Notes: generated by a model from the letters alone, not told the origin. A stretch of DNA of 64,000 nt from Salmonirosea aquatica (GCF_009296315.1 NZ_WHLY01000002.1:868001-932000); one strand, 5' to 3'; positions 25,684 to 34,848 are shown, numbered from the stretch's first letter. Translations and numbers: made by a program.

Positions 25684-26016
25684 ATGAAAGGTACAAACCT
25701 CGGAGAATTTGAAGAACTGGTGCTGCTCACCGTCGCGGCGTTGATGGAAGAAGCCTACAGCGTCGCGATCTGCGACGAGCTCACAGAACAAACGGGCCGT
25801 TCGGTAAAACTGGGCGTGGTACACGCCGTGCTCAACCGCCTCGAAGAGAAGGGCCTTGTGAAAAGTGAGCTGGGGGAAGCCACGAAGGTACGGGGTGGGA
25901 AACGCAAAAGATTCTATCAACTGACCATACCGGGCAAGGCCGCGTTGGTAAGCGCCAAGTCGATGCGCGATCAGTTGTGGGATAGGATACCGTCGCTGGT
26001 CTGGAAAAAAGCGTAG
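25684..26016 (+). CDS. PadR-family transcriptional regulator
   Basis: A 110-aa winged-helix regulator. The core GEFEELVLLTVAALMEEAYSVAI, then LGVVHAVLNRLEEKGLVKSE and RGGKRKRFYQLTIPGKAAL, match the PadR N-terminal domain with its wing. I chose ATG 25684. An upstream in-frame ATG at 25615 would add 23 residues rich in Tyr/Phe/Lys translated from the operator array. The stop at 26016 is followed after one base by the permease start, so the two genes are one operon. PadR regulators of this type pair with permeases bearing a prefix domain. Confidence 0.9.
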   Translation: MKGTNLGEFEELVLLTVAALMEEAYSVAICDELTEQTGRSVKLGVVHAVLNRLEEKGLVKSELGEATKVRGGKRKRFYQLTIPGKAALVSAKSMRDQLWDRIPSLVWKKA

Positions 26017-26017
26017 C

Positions 26018-28678
26018 ATGGAAGAGCCACGGTCACCCCAACCGCCCGCCTGGGCGCAGCGATTTGTAGAATGGTACTGTAAGCCCGGACTGGTGGAGGA
26101 TCTTACCGGCGATCTCCATGAGTACTTCGAGCGGAATGTGCGATCCGTCGGGCCGCGTCGCGCGAAGCTAATCTACATCATCGATGCCTTCAAGTTTTTC
26201 AGAACCTATACGGTACGCAAACCAACACTTGTCAATTTTTTTATCAACTGGATCATGATCGGAAGCTACTTTAAAACTTCGGGACGCAGCTTGATGCGTA
26301 ACAAACTGTTCTCGTCCATCAATATCGTCGGCCTTGCCATCAGTATGTCCGTCGGGTTATTGCTGATCGCGTTCGTGCTCGACCTGCGTTCGTACGACCG
26401 TTTCCATAAGCAGGGTGAGCGTATCTATCGCATCACCAGCGTAGCTACTTTCAAGGGAGCACAGGGCGGCAAGTTTGCATCGACATCCCTCAAAACCGGG
26501 AAGCTCATTCGCGAGAAAGTGAGCGGCTTTGAAGAGGTAGCTATTCTGCGCAATGACTTTACGCAGGATGCGCGGGTTGGCGACCATGTTCTTCCCATCA
26601 AAGGCTTCTGGGCGGAGCCGTCGCTGTTTAGGGTCTTTACCTTTCCGATGCTGGAAGGCAATCCCGACACGGCACTGAAAGACCCCTACTCGGTCGTTCT
26701 TACGGAAACTGCCGCCAGGAAACTCTTCGGCAGTGAAGATGCCCTGGGCAAGGTGATCAAATTCGATACCCTCGACTATCAGGTGACTGGCGTCATGCAA
26801 GACGTTCCCTTCTTTTCGCACATCAATTTCGAAGCGTTAGTATCGCTGTCAACGGCCGAGCAACTCAATAGGAACGATCAGAATTTCGAAAAATGGACCA
26901 GCATGTTTTCGAACTCCGTGTACCTGCTGTTACCTCCAACGGCCGACATCACCGCCATTCAGTCACAGCTCGATGCCCTTGCCAAAGAGGAAAATCTCGC
27001 CGAAGAAAATACAAAAATCCAACTCGAGCTTCTTCCCTTATATGATATCGTGGTCGGAGAAAATCTCCGTTCCGGCTCCATGAGTGGCTCCAGAGGCCCA
27101 CACATGCCTCCGATTGTGCTTTGGATACTGGGTGGGCTGGCCTTCGTGGTGATCCTGTCGGCATGTTTCAACTATACCAACCTTTCGATTGCGCGGGCCA
27201 TGCGCCGATTTAAGGAAATAGGGCTTCGCAAAGCGATCGGCGCCCGCAAAAGCCAGGTGTGGCAACAGTTCCTGACCGAGGCAATCATGATTTCTCTGGC
27301 CGCCCTTCTGCTTTCATTTTTTCTATTTCTCGTATTGCGGCCGCAGCTGATCAACCTGGCCCCGGAGATGCAGCGCACCGTGAAGCTCGACCTTACGCCG
27401 TCCATGGTTGCAGCATTTATCGTCTTTTCGGTCACCGTGGGTGTCATGGCCGGTCTGGTACCTGCCCTATTCTTTTCGAAGGTCAGCGCGATTCAGGCGC
27501 TTAGAAATGTATCGAAGGTGAAAGCCTTCAAACACGGAACATTTAGACGCACTTTGGTGGTCATTCAGTATACCGTCACCCTGATTTTTATCACCACAAC
27601 CGTCGTGGGCTATGTGCAGTACAAAAACATACTGGCTTTCGATCTGGGATACACTACTGAAAACATCCTGAACATCAATATGCAGGGCAATAAACCCGAT
27701 GTACTGATGAAGGAACTGAGCGAGATGCCGGAAGTTACGGCCTTGTCCCGATCATTGATCGTCACCAGCGTCGGAAATGCCTGGGGCGGCTACATGAAAT
27801 ACAAAGATTCCCGGGATTCTGCGCTGGTCATGACCAACAACGTGGACGAAAACTACTTGCCGCTGCATGGCTACAAACTCATTGCCGGGGGAAATTTCAG
27901 AGCACGCCCTACCACAGCCAGCGATGCCCACGAAATAATCGTGAACCAGCAGTTTTTAAAACGCTTCAACATCAGTGCCAGCGACCCGGAAAAAGCAATC
28001 GGAGAGGAGATCACATTCAGCAATTTCAAAATGAATGACCACAAAATGACCATTGTGGGCGTCATGAAAGACTTTCACTATGGCAAAATCGAGAACCTCA
28101 TCGAGCCGGTGGCATTCACGTTCTGGACTCCGGAAAACGGGGCAATCATTAATGCCAAAATACAAAGTACGGATCTGCTAGCGACGATGGACAAGATCGA
28201 GTCCACCTGGAAGAAAATCGATCGGGTTCATCCCTTGAAGGCCAAATTTTACGAAGAAGCCATCGAAGAGGCCTACAGCGAATTTTCCACCATGATCAAG
28301 ATCATTGGCTTCCTTTCATTCCTGGCCATTTCCATCGCATCGATGGGGTTGTTCGGGATGGTGGTGTTCACTACCGAAACCCGACTCAAAGAAATCGGCA
28401 TCCGAAAAGTGATGGGCGCCAGCGACGGCAGCCTTGTTTACCTGCTGAGTCGCGGTTTTCTAGTGTTGTTGTCCGTATCGGCACTCATCGCGCTGCCCGC
28501 GACCTACCTTTTATTCGAAAACTTTGTACTCAGGAATTTCCCCTATCATACACCGGTACAAATCGGCGAGCTATTCGCGGGTCTGCTGGCGGTATTGCTG
28601 ATTGCATTCGTTATGATCGGTTCGCAAACGATGAAGGCCGCGAGGAGTAATCCGGTGAAGGTACTCAAGAGCGAATAA
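26018..28678 (+). CDS. FtsX/MacB-type ABC permease with permease prefix domain
   Basis: An 886-aa inner-membrane protein. The N-terminal ~75 residues (PPAWAQRFVEWYCKPGLVEDLTGDLHEYFERN) are the permease prefix domain 2 that goes with PadR regulators in Bacteroidota. Two MacB-like halves follow. Each has a membrane helix, a periplasmic MacB_PCD domain, and FtsX helices with FKEIGLRKAIGARKSQVW in the first half and LKEIGIRKVMGASDGSL in the second. Total length and two LRK/IRK motifs are usual for the group. No ATPase subunit is encoded next to it. Likely role: efflux or mechanotransmission at the envelope; the substrate is unknown. Confidence 0.9.
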   Translation: MEEPRSPQPPAWAQRFVEWYCKPGLVEDLTGDLHEYFERNVRSVGPRRAKLIYIIDAFKFFRTYTVRKPTLVNFFINWIMIGSYFKTSGRSLMRNKLFSSINIVGLAISMSVGLLLIAFVLDLRSYDRFHKQGERIYRITSVATFKGAQGGKFASTSLKTGKLIREKVSGFEEVAILRNDFTQDARVGDHVLPIKGFWAEPSLFRVFTFPMLEGNPDTALKDPYSVVLTETAARKLFGSEDALGKVIKFDTLDYQVTGVMQDVPFFSHINFEALVSLSTAEQLNRNDQNFEKWTSMFSNSVYLLLPPTADITAIQSQLDALAKEENLAEENTKIQLELLPLYDIVVGENLRSGSMSGSRGPHMPPIVLWILGGLAFVVILSACFNYTNLSIARAMRRFKEIGLRKAIGARKSQVWQQFLTEAIMISLAALLLSFFLFLVLRPQLINLAPEMQRTVKLDLTPSMVAAFIVFSVTVGVMAGLVPALFFSKVSAIQALRNVSKVKAFKHGTFRRTLVVIQYTVTLIFITTTVVGYVQYKNILAFDLGYTTENILNINMQGNKPDVLMKELSEMPEVTALSRSLIVTSVGNAWGGYMKYKDSRDSALVMTNNVDENYLPLHGYKLIAGGNFRARPTTASDAHEIIVNQQFLKRFNISASDPEKAIGEEITFSNFKMNDHKMTIVGVMKDFHYGKIENLIEPVAFTFWTPENGAIINAKIQSTDLLATMDKIESTWKKIDRVHPLKAKFYEEAIEEAYSEFSTMIKIIGFLSFLAISIASMGLFGMVVFTTETRLKEIGIRKVMGASDGSLVYLLSRGFLVLLSVSALIALPATYLLFENFVLRNFPYHTPVQIGELFAGLLAVLLIAFVMIGSQTMKAARSNPVKVLKSE

Positions 28679-28840
28679 AATGAACTGGGGGTCATTTCTG
28701 GAACAACGGGTATGTAGAGTAATTACAGTCTTCGAATTTTATCGGATGTCTGCAAAAAAGTGCACAAAACCCAAAACTTCAACGCGAAAGTTCTGAGCGT
28801 TTTTAGGTAGCTTGCGTAGTGTAAAAAAGCTAACATTACG

Positions 28841-29314
28841 ATGAAGACGGTACCTACTTTATACGAATGGGCGGGTGATATCCAGACCTTTGAAACCCTG
28901 TTCGAGACATTTTACGATAAAGTCCTGCGGGACGATTTGTTGGGTAGTCTCTTCAAAAACATGTCTCCCGACCATGTCCGACACGTGGCCCACTTTGTGG
29001 CGGAAGTCTTTGGCGGACCTACCCTGTACACAGAACAGGACCAGGGAAGCCACGCTAAAATGATCGGCGAACATATCGGTAAAATGCTCACCGAAGAAAA
29101 ACGGCAGCGCTGGCTCCAGCTTCTTTTACAAACTGCCGACGAACTGGGACTCAAAAGCGATCCGGAATTTCGCTCGGCCCTGGTAGGGTACCTTGAGTGG
29201 GGTACCCGGCTGGCGGTCATTAACTCCCAGCTTACCGAAAATCCCATGGTCGAGTCCGAACCCATGCCCAGGTGGGGTTGGGGAGAAACGGGAGGACCGT
29301 ACATTCCGAACTGA
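28841..29314 (+). CDS. Truncated hemoglobin (group II/III-like globin)
   Basis: A 157-aa cytoplasmic globin. It shows the short 2-over-2 pattern: LYEWAGDIQTFETLFETFYDKVLRDDLLGSLF (A/B-helix region), HVRHVAHFVAEVFGGPTLYT (E helix and following turn), and HAKMIGEHIGKMLTEEKRQRWLQLL, where the proximal haem histidine is expected. Truncated globins bind O2 or NO and detoxify reactive nitrogen or oxygen species. The tail after residue 130 is a loose Pro/Gly/Trp-rich extension. No partner gene is adjacent. Confidence 0.8.
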   Translation: MKTVPTLYEWAGDIQTFETLFETFYDKVLRDDLLGSLFKNMSPDHVRHVAHFVAEVFGGPTLYTEQDQGSHAKMIGEHIGKMLTEEKRQRWLQLLLQTADELGLKSDPEFRSALVGYLEWGTRLAVINSQLTENPMVESEPMPRWGWGETGGPYIPN

Positions 29315-29588
29315 TTTGTACAACTCTTAATTTCTTAAGATCATCTCTCCCTTCTCAATCCCAATCGATGAAGAAGGTACCCCTTTGTTTTTCTCCACTC
29401 TCGCCAGATTGCATCTACTGGGGAGGGTACCTGGAATGGGGTACCCTGCGCTCGATTTGAAAAACGAGCATTCGACGTCGTGCTCACTTTGCCTAGCATT
29501 GGCCCCACACAAGTGAGAAAATCCAATCGGCATAGATTTTTTCCGGTTTTGATACCCTTTCACTAACCACTTACCGAAACACAACCTC

Positions 29589-30011
29589 ATGGCTAACGAA
29601 AATAACACCATCACCGTAGAGACGACCATCGACGCCCCACTTGACCAAGTCTGGAAATGCTGGACTACGCCCGAAAACATTAGGCAGTGGAACAACGCCA
29701 GCGACGACTGGTACACCCCCAGCGCCGATAACGACCTGACCGAAGGAGGGAAGTTTGTGTTCCGCATGGAGGCACGGGATGGAAGTTTCGGCTTCGATTT
29801 TACAGGTACCTACCAGACAGTCAAGGAAAAGGAGTTGCTGGAGTACGTGCTCACCGATGATCGCAAAGTTTCGGTGGCTTTCGGGGAGTCGGACGGCCAG
29901 ACCAAGGTAACGGAAACCTTTGAGCCCGAATCGGAAAACACGGTGGAGATGCAGCAGGCAGGATGGCAGGCCATTCTGGATAACTTTAAGAAATACGTCG
30001 AAAAGCAGTAG
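29589..30011 (+). CDS. SRPBCC / AHSA1-like domain protein
   Basis: A 140-aa cytoplasmic START-like protein. ITVETTIDAPLDQVWKCWTTPENIRQWNNAS and GGKFVFRMEARDGSFGFDFTGTY are classic for the activator-of-Hsp90-ATPase-1-like branch of the SRPBCC fold. The closing MQQAGWQAILDNFKKYVEK is also typical. The fold binds hydrophobic ligands; family members are rarely characterised. It leads a same-strand run with the NTF2-like and GNAT genes, but the 135-base gap downstream contains its own promoter-like element. Confidence 0.87.
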   Translation: MANENNTITVETTIDAPLDQVWKCWTTPENIRQWNNASDDWYTPSADNDLTEGGKFVFRMEARDGSFGFDFTGTYQTVKEKELLEYVLTDDRKVSVAFGESDGQTKVTETFEPESENTVEMQQAGWQAILDNFKKYVEKQ

Positions 30012-30104
30012 CTGCCATACAAACGGGCTACGCGAGTAAACCGTTTGTGATCCAAATTCATGGATTGGATTCCTATCCACATCAACCCGTTACTTTCTGT
30101 AGCG

Positions 30105-30112
30105 TACCTTTG
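30105..30112 (+). promoter_or_regulatory. Bacteroidete -7 element (TACCTTTG)
   Basis: A perfect TAnnTTTG match 35 bases before the ATG of the NTF2-like gene. No clear -33 TTTG is seen at the usual spacing. Confidence 0.5.
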
Positions 30113-30146
30113 TGGCATTTTTTACACCAACTCCTTTCCCAATCGA

Positions 30147-30545
30147 ATGACATCCTTAGAAATCGTTCAAAACTATTACGCCGCATTCAACGACAAAAAC
30201 TGGGCTGGCATGCTCGCCCTCGTAGCCCCCGAAATCAGGCATGAACCCAATCAGGGCGATGTCAGGGTAGGTATCCAAAAATTTACCGAATTTCTGGGTA
30301 TGATGGACACGGCCTACGAAGAAACGCTGTCTGATATGGTATTTTTTACGGAGCCGTCGGGCAGAAGAATTGCGGTGGAATTCACCGTAAACGGAATTTA
30401 CAAACAAGGTGAGGAAGGCTTCCCGGAAGCGCACGGCCAGGCTTACGAACTCCCCGCGGCGGCTTTTGTGGAGGTTGCCGATAATAAAATCACCCGGGTT
30501 ACTACCTACTACAATCTCCCCTTGTGGATCAGTCTGGTTTCCTGA
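30147..30545 (+). CDS. NTF2-like (ketosteroid-isomerase-related) protein
   Basis: A 132-aa protein that starts at ATG 30147; an upstream ATG at 30060 would add 29 residues that overlap the promoter and look non-coding. The opening LEIVQNYYAAFNDKNWAGMLALVAPEIRHEPNQGD and the later FTVNGIYKQGEEGFPEAHGQAYELPAAAFVEV are the SnoaL/NTF2 cone fold of the ketosteroid-isomerase-related type. Function unknown; such proteins bind or isomerise small molecules. It is followed after one base by a GNAT gene, so the two are co-translated. Confidence 0.85.
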   Translation: MTSLEIVQNYYAAFNDKNWAGMLALVAPEIRHEPNQGDVRVGIQKFTEFLGMMDTAYEETLSDMVFFTEPSGRRIAVEFTVNGIYKQGEEGFPEAHGQAYELPAAAFVEVADNKITRVTTYYNLPLWISLVS

Positions 30546-30546
30546 A

Positions 30547-31152
30547 ATGTCCGAAACTAAGTACGAGATAGTCAGGCTAAAAGGAGCAGAAATCGCGTCG
30601 GTTTTTGATGAGCTTGCCGCTTTGAGAATTGCGGTTTTCAGGGGGTACCCCTACCTATACGAAGGAAATGTGGCCTACGAAAAAGACTACCTACAGATCT
30701 ACTCCAGGTCCGAACGGTCGTTCATGGCGGCACTCTATCTCCGTGATAAAATGGTGGGAGCGACAACCTGCCTACCGCTGGATGAGGAAACGGATGAATT
30801 GAAAAAGCCCTTTCGGGAAAACGGTTTAGATCCAGCTACCTACTTCTATTTTGGGGAGAGCATCATTTTGCAGCCTCATCGGGGCCAGGGTTTCGGCCAC
30901 CTGTTCTTCGACGAACGGGAGGCTCATGCGAAGTCGTTCGGCACCCACACGCATACCTGCTTCTGCGCCGTAGACCGGGGTACCTCACATCCGCTTATGC
31001 CCTCCAACTACCGAAGCAACGATGATTTCTGGCTCAAAAGAGGGTACCAAAAGATGCCATCGCTTCAGACAACCATGGAATGGCCCGATGTCGGGGAGGA
31101 AATCTCAACCCCCAAACCTATGGTGTTTTGGGTAAGGAAAATACCAAAGTAG
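30547..31152 (+). CDS. GNAT N-acetyltransferase
   Basis: A 201-aa cytoplasmic acetyltransferase. ATG 30547 follows the preceding stop by a single base. The acetyl-CoA loop is seen in ESIILQPHRGQGFGHLFFDERE (Q/R-x-x-G-x-G pattern), preceded by the strand MVGATTCLPL. The central part AVDRGTSHPLMPSNYRSNDDFWLKRGYQ resembles the group of GNATs often annotated as acyltransferases of unknown acceptor. It forms a two-gene unit with the NTF2-like gene. Confidence 0.8.
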   Translation: MSETKYEIVRLKGAEIASVFDELAALRIAVFRGYPYLYEGNVAYEKDYLQIYSRSERSFMAALYLRDKMVGATTCLPLDEETDELKKPFRENGLDPATYFYFGESIILQPHRGQGFGHLFFDEREAHAKSFGTHTHTCFCAVDRGTSHPLMPSNYRSNDDFWLKRGYQKMPSLQTTMEWPDVGEEISTPKPMVFWVRKIPK

Positions 31153-31313
31153 GCCTACTTTACTCTAATTCCCTACGTCAGGTACCGCCTCGATAAAAAA
31201 CGCAAATTAACCAACACAGGAAACGCCATTGGAGAAGTCGTTGTTAGGGGTAGATGAGGAAGAAACGGGTTTTTCCTTTGCTCATCCAAAATACTAATCA
31301 ACTACCCTACCCT

Positions 31314-31721
31314 ATGGAAATTATTATCTCCGACCGAAGAGACCTGAAAATAGAAGATATCCTGGCGTTGTACCAGGCCAACGAATGGAGTGCGGCCGGC
31401 AAGCCTTCGGAACTGCATCAGGGTTTGCTCAATTCGCACTCTTTGTACACTGCCTGGGAAGGCGACAAGCTCGTGGGCCTGGGTAATGCCATCTCTGACG
31501 GGTACCTGGTGGTGTACTACCCGCACTTTCTGGTTCATCCCGAATATCAGGGAAAAGGAATCGGACTCAGACTCCTGGAAAAAATGCAGGAGAAATACGG
31601 CCATTTCCACATGCAGGTACTCACCGCCGACGGCGACACGGTGGAGTTCTACAAGAAGATCGGATTCAAACGGGCCGGGGAGACTAAGTCCATGTGGATT
31701 TACGACGGAGACGAGCATTGA
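31314..31721 (+). CDS. GNAT N-acetyltransferase, compact type
   Basis: A 135-aa enzyme starting at ATG 31314; an upstream ATG at 31254 gives a non-homologous extension. WEGDKLVGLGNAISDG, HFLVHPEYQGKGIGLRLLEKMQEKYG with the acetyl-CoA loop, and DTVEFYKKIGFKRAG at the C-terminus are textbook GNAT. The acceptor cannot be told. It is 161 bases from the preceding GNAT, probably independent. Confidence 0.87.
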   Translation: MEIIISDRRDLKIEDILALYQANEWSAAGKPSELHQGLLNSHSLYTAWEGDKLVGLGNAISDGYLVVYYPHFLVHPEYQGKGIGLRLLEKMQEKYGHFHMQVLTADGDTVEFYKKIGFKRAGETKSMWIYDGDEH

Positions 31722-31748
31722 TCGGCACCCGACTCCGCCAACCATCAC

Positions 31749-31955
31749 TCATGAGGCTACGTCCCGCTCGAAGTACAGGTAAAAATAAACGGCCGCACCA
31801 AAACCGGTAGTGTTGGTAGATACCAGACGCCAGCCGTTTTGGGCGTACTCATCCAACTTGGCCTGGATGTCTTTCGTGGAGGAGTTGAGTATATGATTGG
31901 AGTCGAGCGTGAGTTTACTGTAGTAAATCAGGCTTTCGAGCTTATATTCTTTCAT
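31749..31955 (-). CDS. DUF4177 small protein
   Basis: A 68-aa protein with the DUF4177 pattern: an N-terminal MKEYKLESLIYY strand, then IQAKLDEYAQNGWRLVSTNTTGF and a terminal FYLYFERD strand. The family is small, cytoplasmic and of unknown function. It is convergent with the compact GNAT gene, with 27 bases between the stops. Confidence 0.75.
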   Translation of the reverse strand: MKEYKLESLIYYSKLTLDSNHILNSSTKDIQAKLDEYAQNGWRLVSTNTTGFGAAVYFYLYFERDVAS

Positions 31956-32099
31956 CGGGTTATCAGAATTTTGGAAGGTTAGAAAATTCTTTCTGACAAG
32001 AATACGAAAGAATCGTCAGGAATAGCAGCCTTTTTTGTGCTGCATAGAACAATGCTCCTTGCTGCTTGATAATCCTCGGAATTAGCTTTAACGGGGCAG

Positions 32100-32951
32100 A
32101 TGCGTGTTGTACGAAAGGTACGGATTTCTTACTTTTACCCTACTACAAACCCTTCCCAGCTCTTGAATCTGTTCTCTGCCCTGCGTGAACGCAACCCAAT
32201 TCTGTATTACGCCGGATTGGCCAATCTGGTTGGTGCCTTCCTCATGGTGCTTTTCATGCTGGTGGACGATACCCAAATTCTCGGAATAAACCGCTGGATC
32301 AAACCTTTCAAGTTTTTCGTCTCCGTGACGATCTACCTGTTCACTTTTGGCTGGCTCGCAGGAGATTTGCCCAAGAGCCGTTTCGTCCGTATATTTTCGA
32401 TACAGATCGTGGTAGCTATGGTTGTGGAAATTACAGCCATTGTCATACAGGCAGCGCGGGGTGTCAAGTCTCATTTCAATATGGAGTCGCAGGAAGGAGG
32501 CATGGTTTATTCCATCATGGGGCTATTCATCCTCTACAATACCCTGTGGACCGTACTCTTTACCATCCGGTATTTCAGAGCCGATTTAAGAAATCTGCCG
32601 GGGCCCTATGTACTTGGGGCTCGCCTGGGTCTTTTTCTTTTTCTGCTGGGAAGCGCCTTGGGAGGCTATATGTCGGCGCAACGGGGCCACACGGTGGGCG
32701 CGCCCGATGGCGGACCAGGCCTCCCGTTGCTTAATTGGAGCACTCGTTTTGGCGACTTGCGCATTGCCCATTTCTTCGGACTACACGGTTTGCAGGTCCT
32801 GATGCTATTGGGGTTATTTCTGGCTACTCGCCGATTAACGACCAGACAAAAGAATGCGGCAGTTTTGGTAGTGTTCGGAAGCATCCTGATTTTTGTACTT
32901 TGGAGCTACCTTGAAGCAATGCAGGGTGTTCCACTGATCAGTCAGGAATAA
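32100..32951 (+). CDS. Multi-pass membrane protein, unknown
   Basis: Up to 283 aa with about seven hydrophobic segments. The first is ILYYAGLANLVGAFLMVLFML; further ones run through FVSVTIYLFTFGWLAG, IVVAMVVEITAIVI, YSIMGLFILYNTLWTVLF, LGLFLFLLGSALGGYM, a helix near HFFGLHGLQVLMLLGLFL and the closing VLVVFGSILIFVLW. Charged loops hold conserved-looking Trp, Lys and His (NRWIKPFKF, RIAHFFGLHG). I do not recognise the family. The start is uncertain: ATG 32100 lies in promoter-like DNA, and a TTG near 32163 is an alternative. Confidence 0.65.
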   Translation: MRVVRKVRISYFYPTTNPSQLLNLFSALRERNPILYYAGLANLVGAFLMVLFMLVDDTQILGINRWIKPFKFFVSVTIYLFTFGWLAGDLPKSRFVRIFSIQIVVAMVVEITAIVIQAARGVKSHFNMESQEGGMVYSIMGLFILYNTLWTVLFTIRYFRADLRNLPGPYVLGARLGLFLFLLGSALGGYMSAQRGHTVGAPDGGPGLPLLNWSTRFGDLRIAHFFGLHGLQVLMLLGLFLATRRLTTRQKNAAVLVVFGSILIFVLWSYLEAMQGVPLISQE

Positions 32952-33007
32952 CAGATTATGCAAATGCCCCTTTTTGCGTGTTTGTAATAATGTATCCCAA
33001 CCATACT

Positions 33008-33634
33008 ATGAATACTGCCCAAGCCTACGACCTGTGGTCGGAGCAATATGACACGAACCTGAACAAAACCCGTGACCTTGAAGGCCAGGCTCTGCGGATC
33101 ACGCTGGCCGAGGTACCCTTTGACAACGCCCTGGAAATGGGATGCGGCACGGGCAAGAATACTGAATGGCTAATCACAAAAGCCAGGCACACCACTGCGG
33201 TGGATCTTTCGACCGAGATGCTGGCCAAAGCCCGGCAGAAAATCAATTCCGATACGGTAGAATTTCATCAGGCCGATATGACCCAACCCTGGACATTTGC
33301 CGATGGGAATTACAACCTGGTGACATTTAGCCTGGTACTTGAACATATTGAAGACTTGGGTCCTGTTTTTCAGAAAACGACGGCAGTCCTGCTGCCGGGA
33401 GGATACGTATATGTGGGCGAACTGCACCCTTTCAAGCAGTATTCAGGCAGCAAGGCCCGGTTCGATACGGCAGAAGGTACCCAGGTTGTTCCTTGTTTCA
33501 CGCACCACATATCCGATTTTGTGCAAACGGCCAAAAAGTACGGGCTGCAGCTGGTAGATATGAACGAATATTTTGACGAGAATATCCGGACAACGGTACC
33601 CCGAGTCCTGACTTTGCTCTTTAAAAAATCATAA
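33008..33634 (+). CDS. Class I SAM-dependent methyltransferase
   Basis: A 208-aa cytosolic methyltransferase. ATG 33008 is preferred over 32978 because the homologous region starts at AYDLWSEQYDTNLNKTRDLEG. Motif I is ALEMGCGTGKNTEWLI, then HTTAVDLSTEMLAKAR (motif II acidic residue) and YNLVTFSLVLEHIEDLG. It is a Methyltransf_11/25-type enzyme whose acceptor is unknown. It overlaps no neighbour but is spaced one base from the next GNAT gene, so the two are translationally coupled. Confidence 0.85.
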   Translation: MNTAQAYDLWSEQYDTNLNKTRDLEGQALRITLAEVPFDNALEMGCGTGKNTEWLITKARHTTAVDLSTEMLAKARQKINSDTVEFHQADMTQPWTFADGNYNLVTFSLVLEHIEDLGPVFQKTTAVLLPGGYVYVGELHPFKQYSGSKARFDTAEGTQVVPCFTHHISDFVQTAKKYGLQLVDMNEYFDENIRTTVPRVLTLLFKKS

Positions 33635-33635
33635 A

Positions 33636-34094
33636 ATGGAGTTACTTCCCATCAGGCAGACAGTCGAGGAAAACGAAGTATTCGCCATGCATCCCGACTG
33701 CCAGGATAACCTGCTCAGTACTCTGAATTATTTTAATAAAATCGGCTATCATCCACCCTGGATCGGCTATTATGCGCAGAAGGATGGTGAATTGGTAGGA
33801 TGTGCCGCCTACAAAGGGCCGCCAGCAGCGGGCAAAGTTGAAATAGCCTATGGTACCTTCGAGCGGTTCAGGCAGCAGGGAGTAGGAACTGAAATAGCCA
33901 AAAAACTGGTCGAACCGGCTCAGGCAACCGATTCCTCCGTACAAATTACCGCCTGCACCCTCCCCGAAAATAATTTCTCCACCAAAATTCTGCAAAAAAA
34001 TGGTTTCAGGTACCTGGGAACCGTTTATGATGAAGAGGATAGGAAAGTCTGGGGATGGACATACGAGCCTGCATCACCCACCCTATCCGACTAA
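33636..34094 (+). CDS. GNAT N-acetyltransferase coupled to methyltransferase
   Basis: A 152-aa enzyme whose ATG follows the methyltransferase stop by one base. The core YYAQKDGELVGCAAYKGPP, VEIAYGTFERFRQQGVGTEIAKKLV (acetyl-CoA loop) and STKILQKNGFRYLGTV are standard GNAT elements, with some likeness to the RimJ/RimL side. Pairing a methyltransferase and an acetyltransferase suggests modification of a common small molecule or peptide, but this is inference. Confidence 0.82.
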   Translation: MELLPIRQTVEENEVFAMHPDCQDNLLSTLNYFNKIGYHPPWIGYYAQKDGELVGCAAYKGPPAAGKVEIAYGTFERFRQQGVGTEIAKKLVEPAQATDSSVQITACTLPENNFSTKILQKNGFRYLGTVYDEEDRKVWGWTYEPASPTLSD

Positions 34095-34131
34095 CTGGAA
34101 ACTTTGTCTGCGAGCTGAAACACTCCACTGA

Positions 34132-34848
34132 ATGGCCGCTTCCCCTCATAATTCTTCTGGAATCGCTTTTACCAGGTACCTACCCCTGGTTCTTTCGGCT
34201 CTTATCATCGGCGGAGGTACATTGTTCTACTTTTTACTGCCCGATTTTCAGCAGTTTTGCCGGGAGGCCTGGCAGGTACTCACCAGTGGAGAGGAAGCAC
34301 GCGTTGCCTCTTGGGTTTCGCAGTTTGGTTTGGGAGGGCCAGCACTGCTTTTAGTTCTATTTTTTGTACAAATGATTGCTTTCGTGATTCCTTCGTGGCT
34401 ATTGATTTTGGTATGTACCTTAGCCTATGGCCCCTGGTGGGGCAGCGCACTGGCGCTTTTGGGAATCTTGCTGGCATCCACCGCTGCTTACTTCATTGGG
34501 AAATCTTTGAGCAAGGCTACCCTATTGGCTCTATTGGGTAAAAAAGCCGAACAGAAAATGGCCACTTACCTCAAAAACTACGGTCTGGGAACAGTGATCC
34601 TATTCCGGCTGGCTCCTTTCCTTTCTAACGATACAATTAGCTTTATGGCCGGGCTTACCCGCATGCATTTCTGGCGCTTCATGGCCGGAACTGCACTGGG
34701 CATCACGCCCCTTATCGGTTTTTTAGCCTACCTCGGCGGCAACACCGAACGCCTGCAAAGGGGGCTTATTTGGGCGAGTGTGGTATGTACGGTCGGTTTC
34801 GGAATGTACGTTTGGTGGGATCGAACGAAAAGACCAAAAACAAAATAG
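34132..34848 (+). CDS. TVP38/TMEM64 (VTT/DedA-like) membrane protein
   Basis: A 238-aa inner-membrane protein. Hydrophobic segments at about residues 18-38, 70-95, 100-125, 185-205 and 212-230 enclose the VTT core: FVIPSWLLILVCTLAYGPWWGSALALLG, then YFIGKSL, and FRLAPFLSNDTISFMAGLTRM with the reentrant-loop pattern. This superfamily includes DedA flippases that recycle undecaprenyl phosphate or phosphatidylethanolamine. The specific lipid is not predictable. It is 37 bases from the preceding GNAT gene. Confidence 0.88.
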   Translation: MAASPHNSSGIAFTRYLPLVLSALIIGGGTLFYFLLPDFQQFCREAWQVLTSGEEARVASWVSQFGLGGPALLLVLFFVQMIAFVIPSWLLILVCTLAYGPWWGSALALLGILLASTAAYFIGKSLSKATLLALLGKKAEQKMATYLKNYGLGTVILFRLAPFLSNDTISFMAGLTRMHFWRFMAGTALGITPLIGFLAYLGGNTERLQRGLIWASVVCTVGFGMYVWWDRTKRPKTK

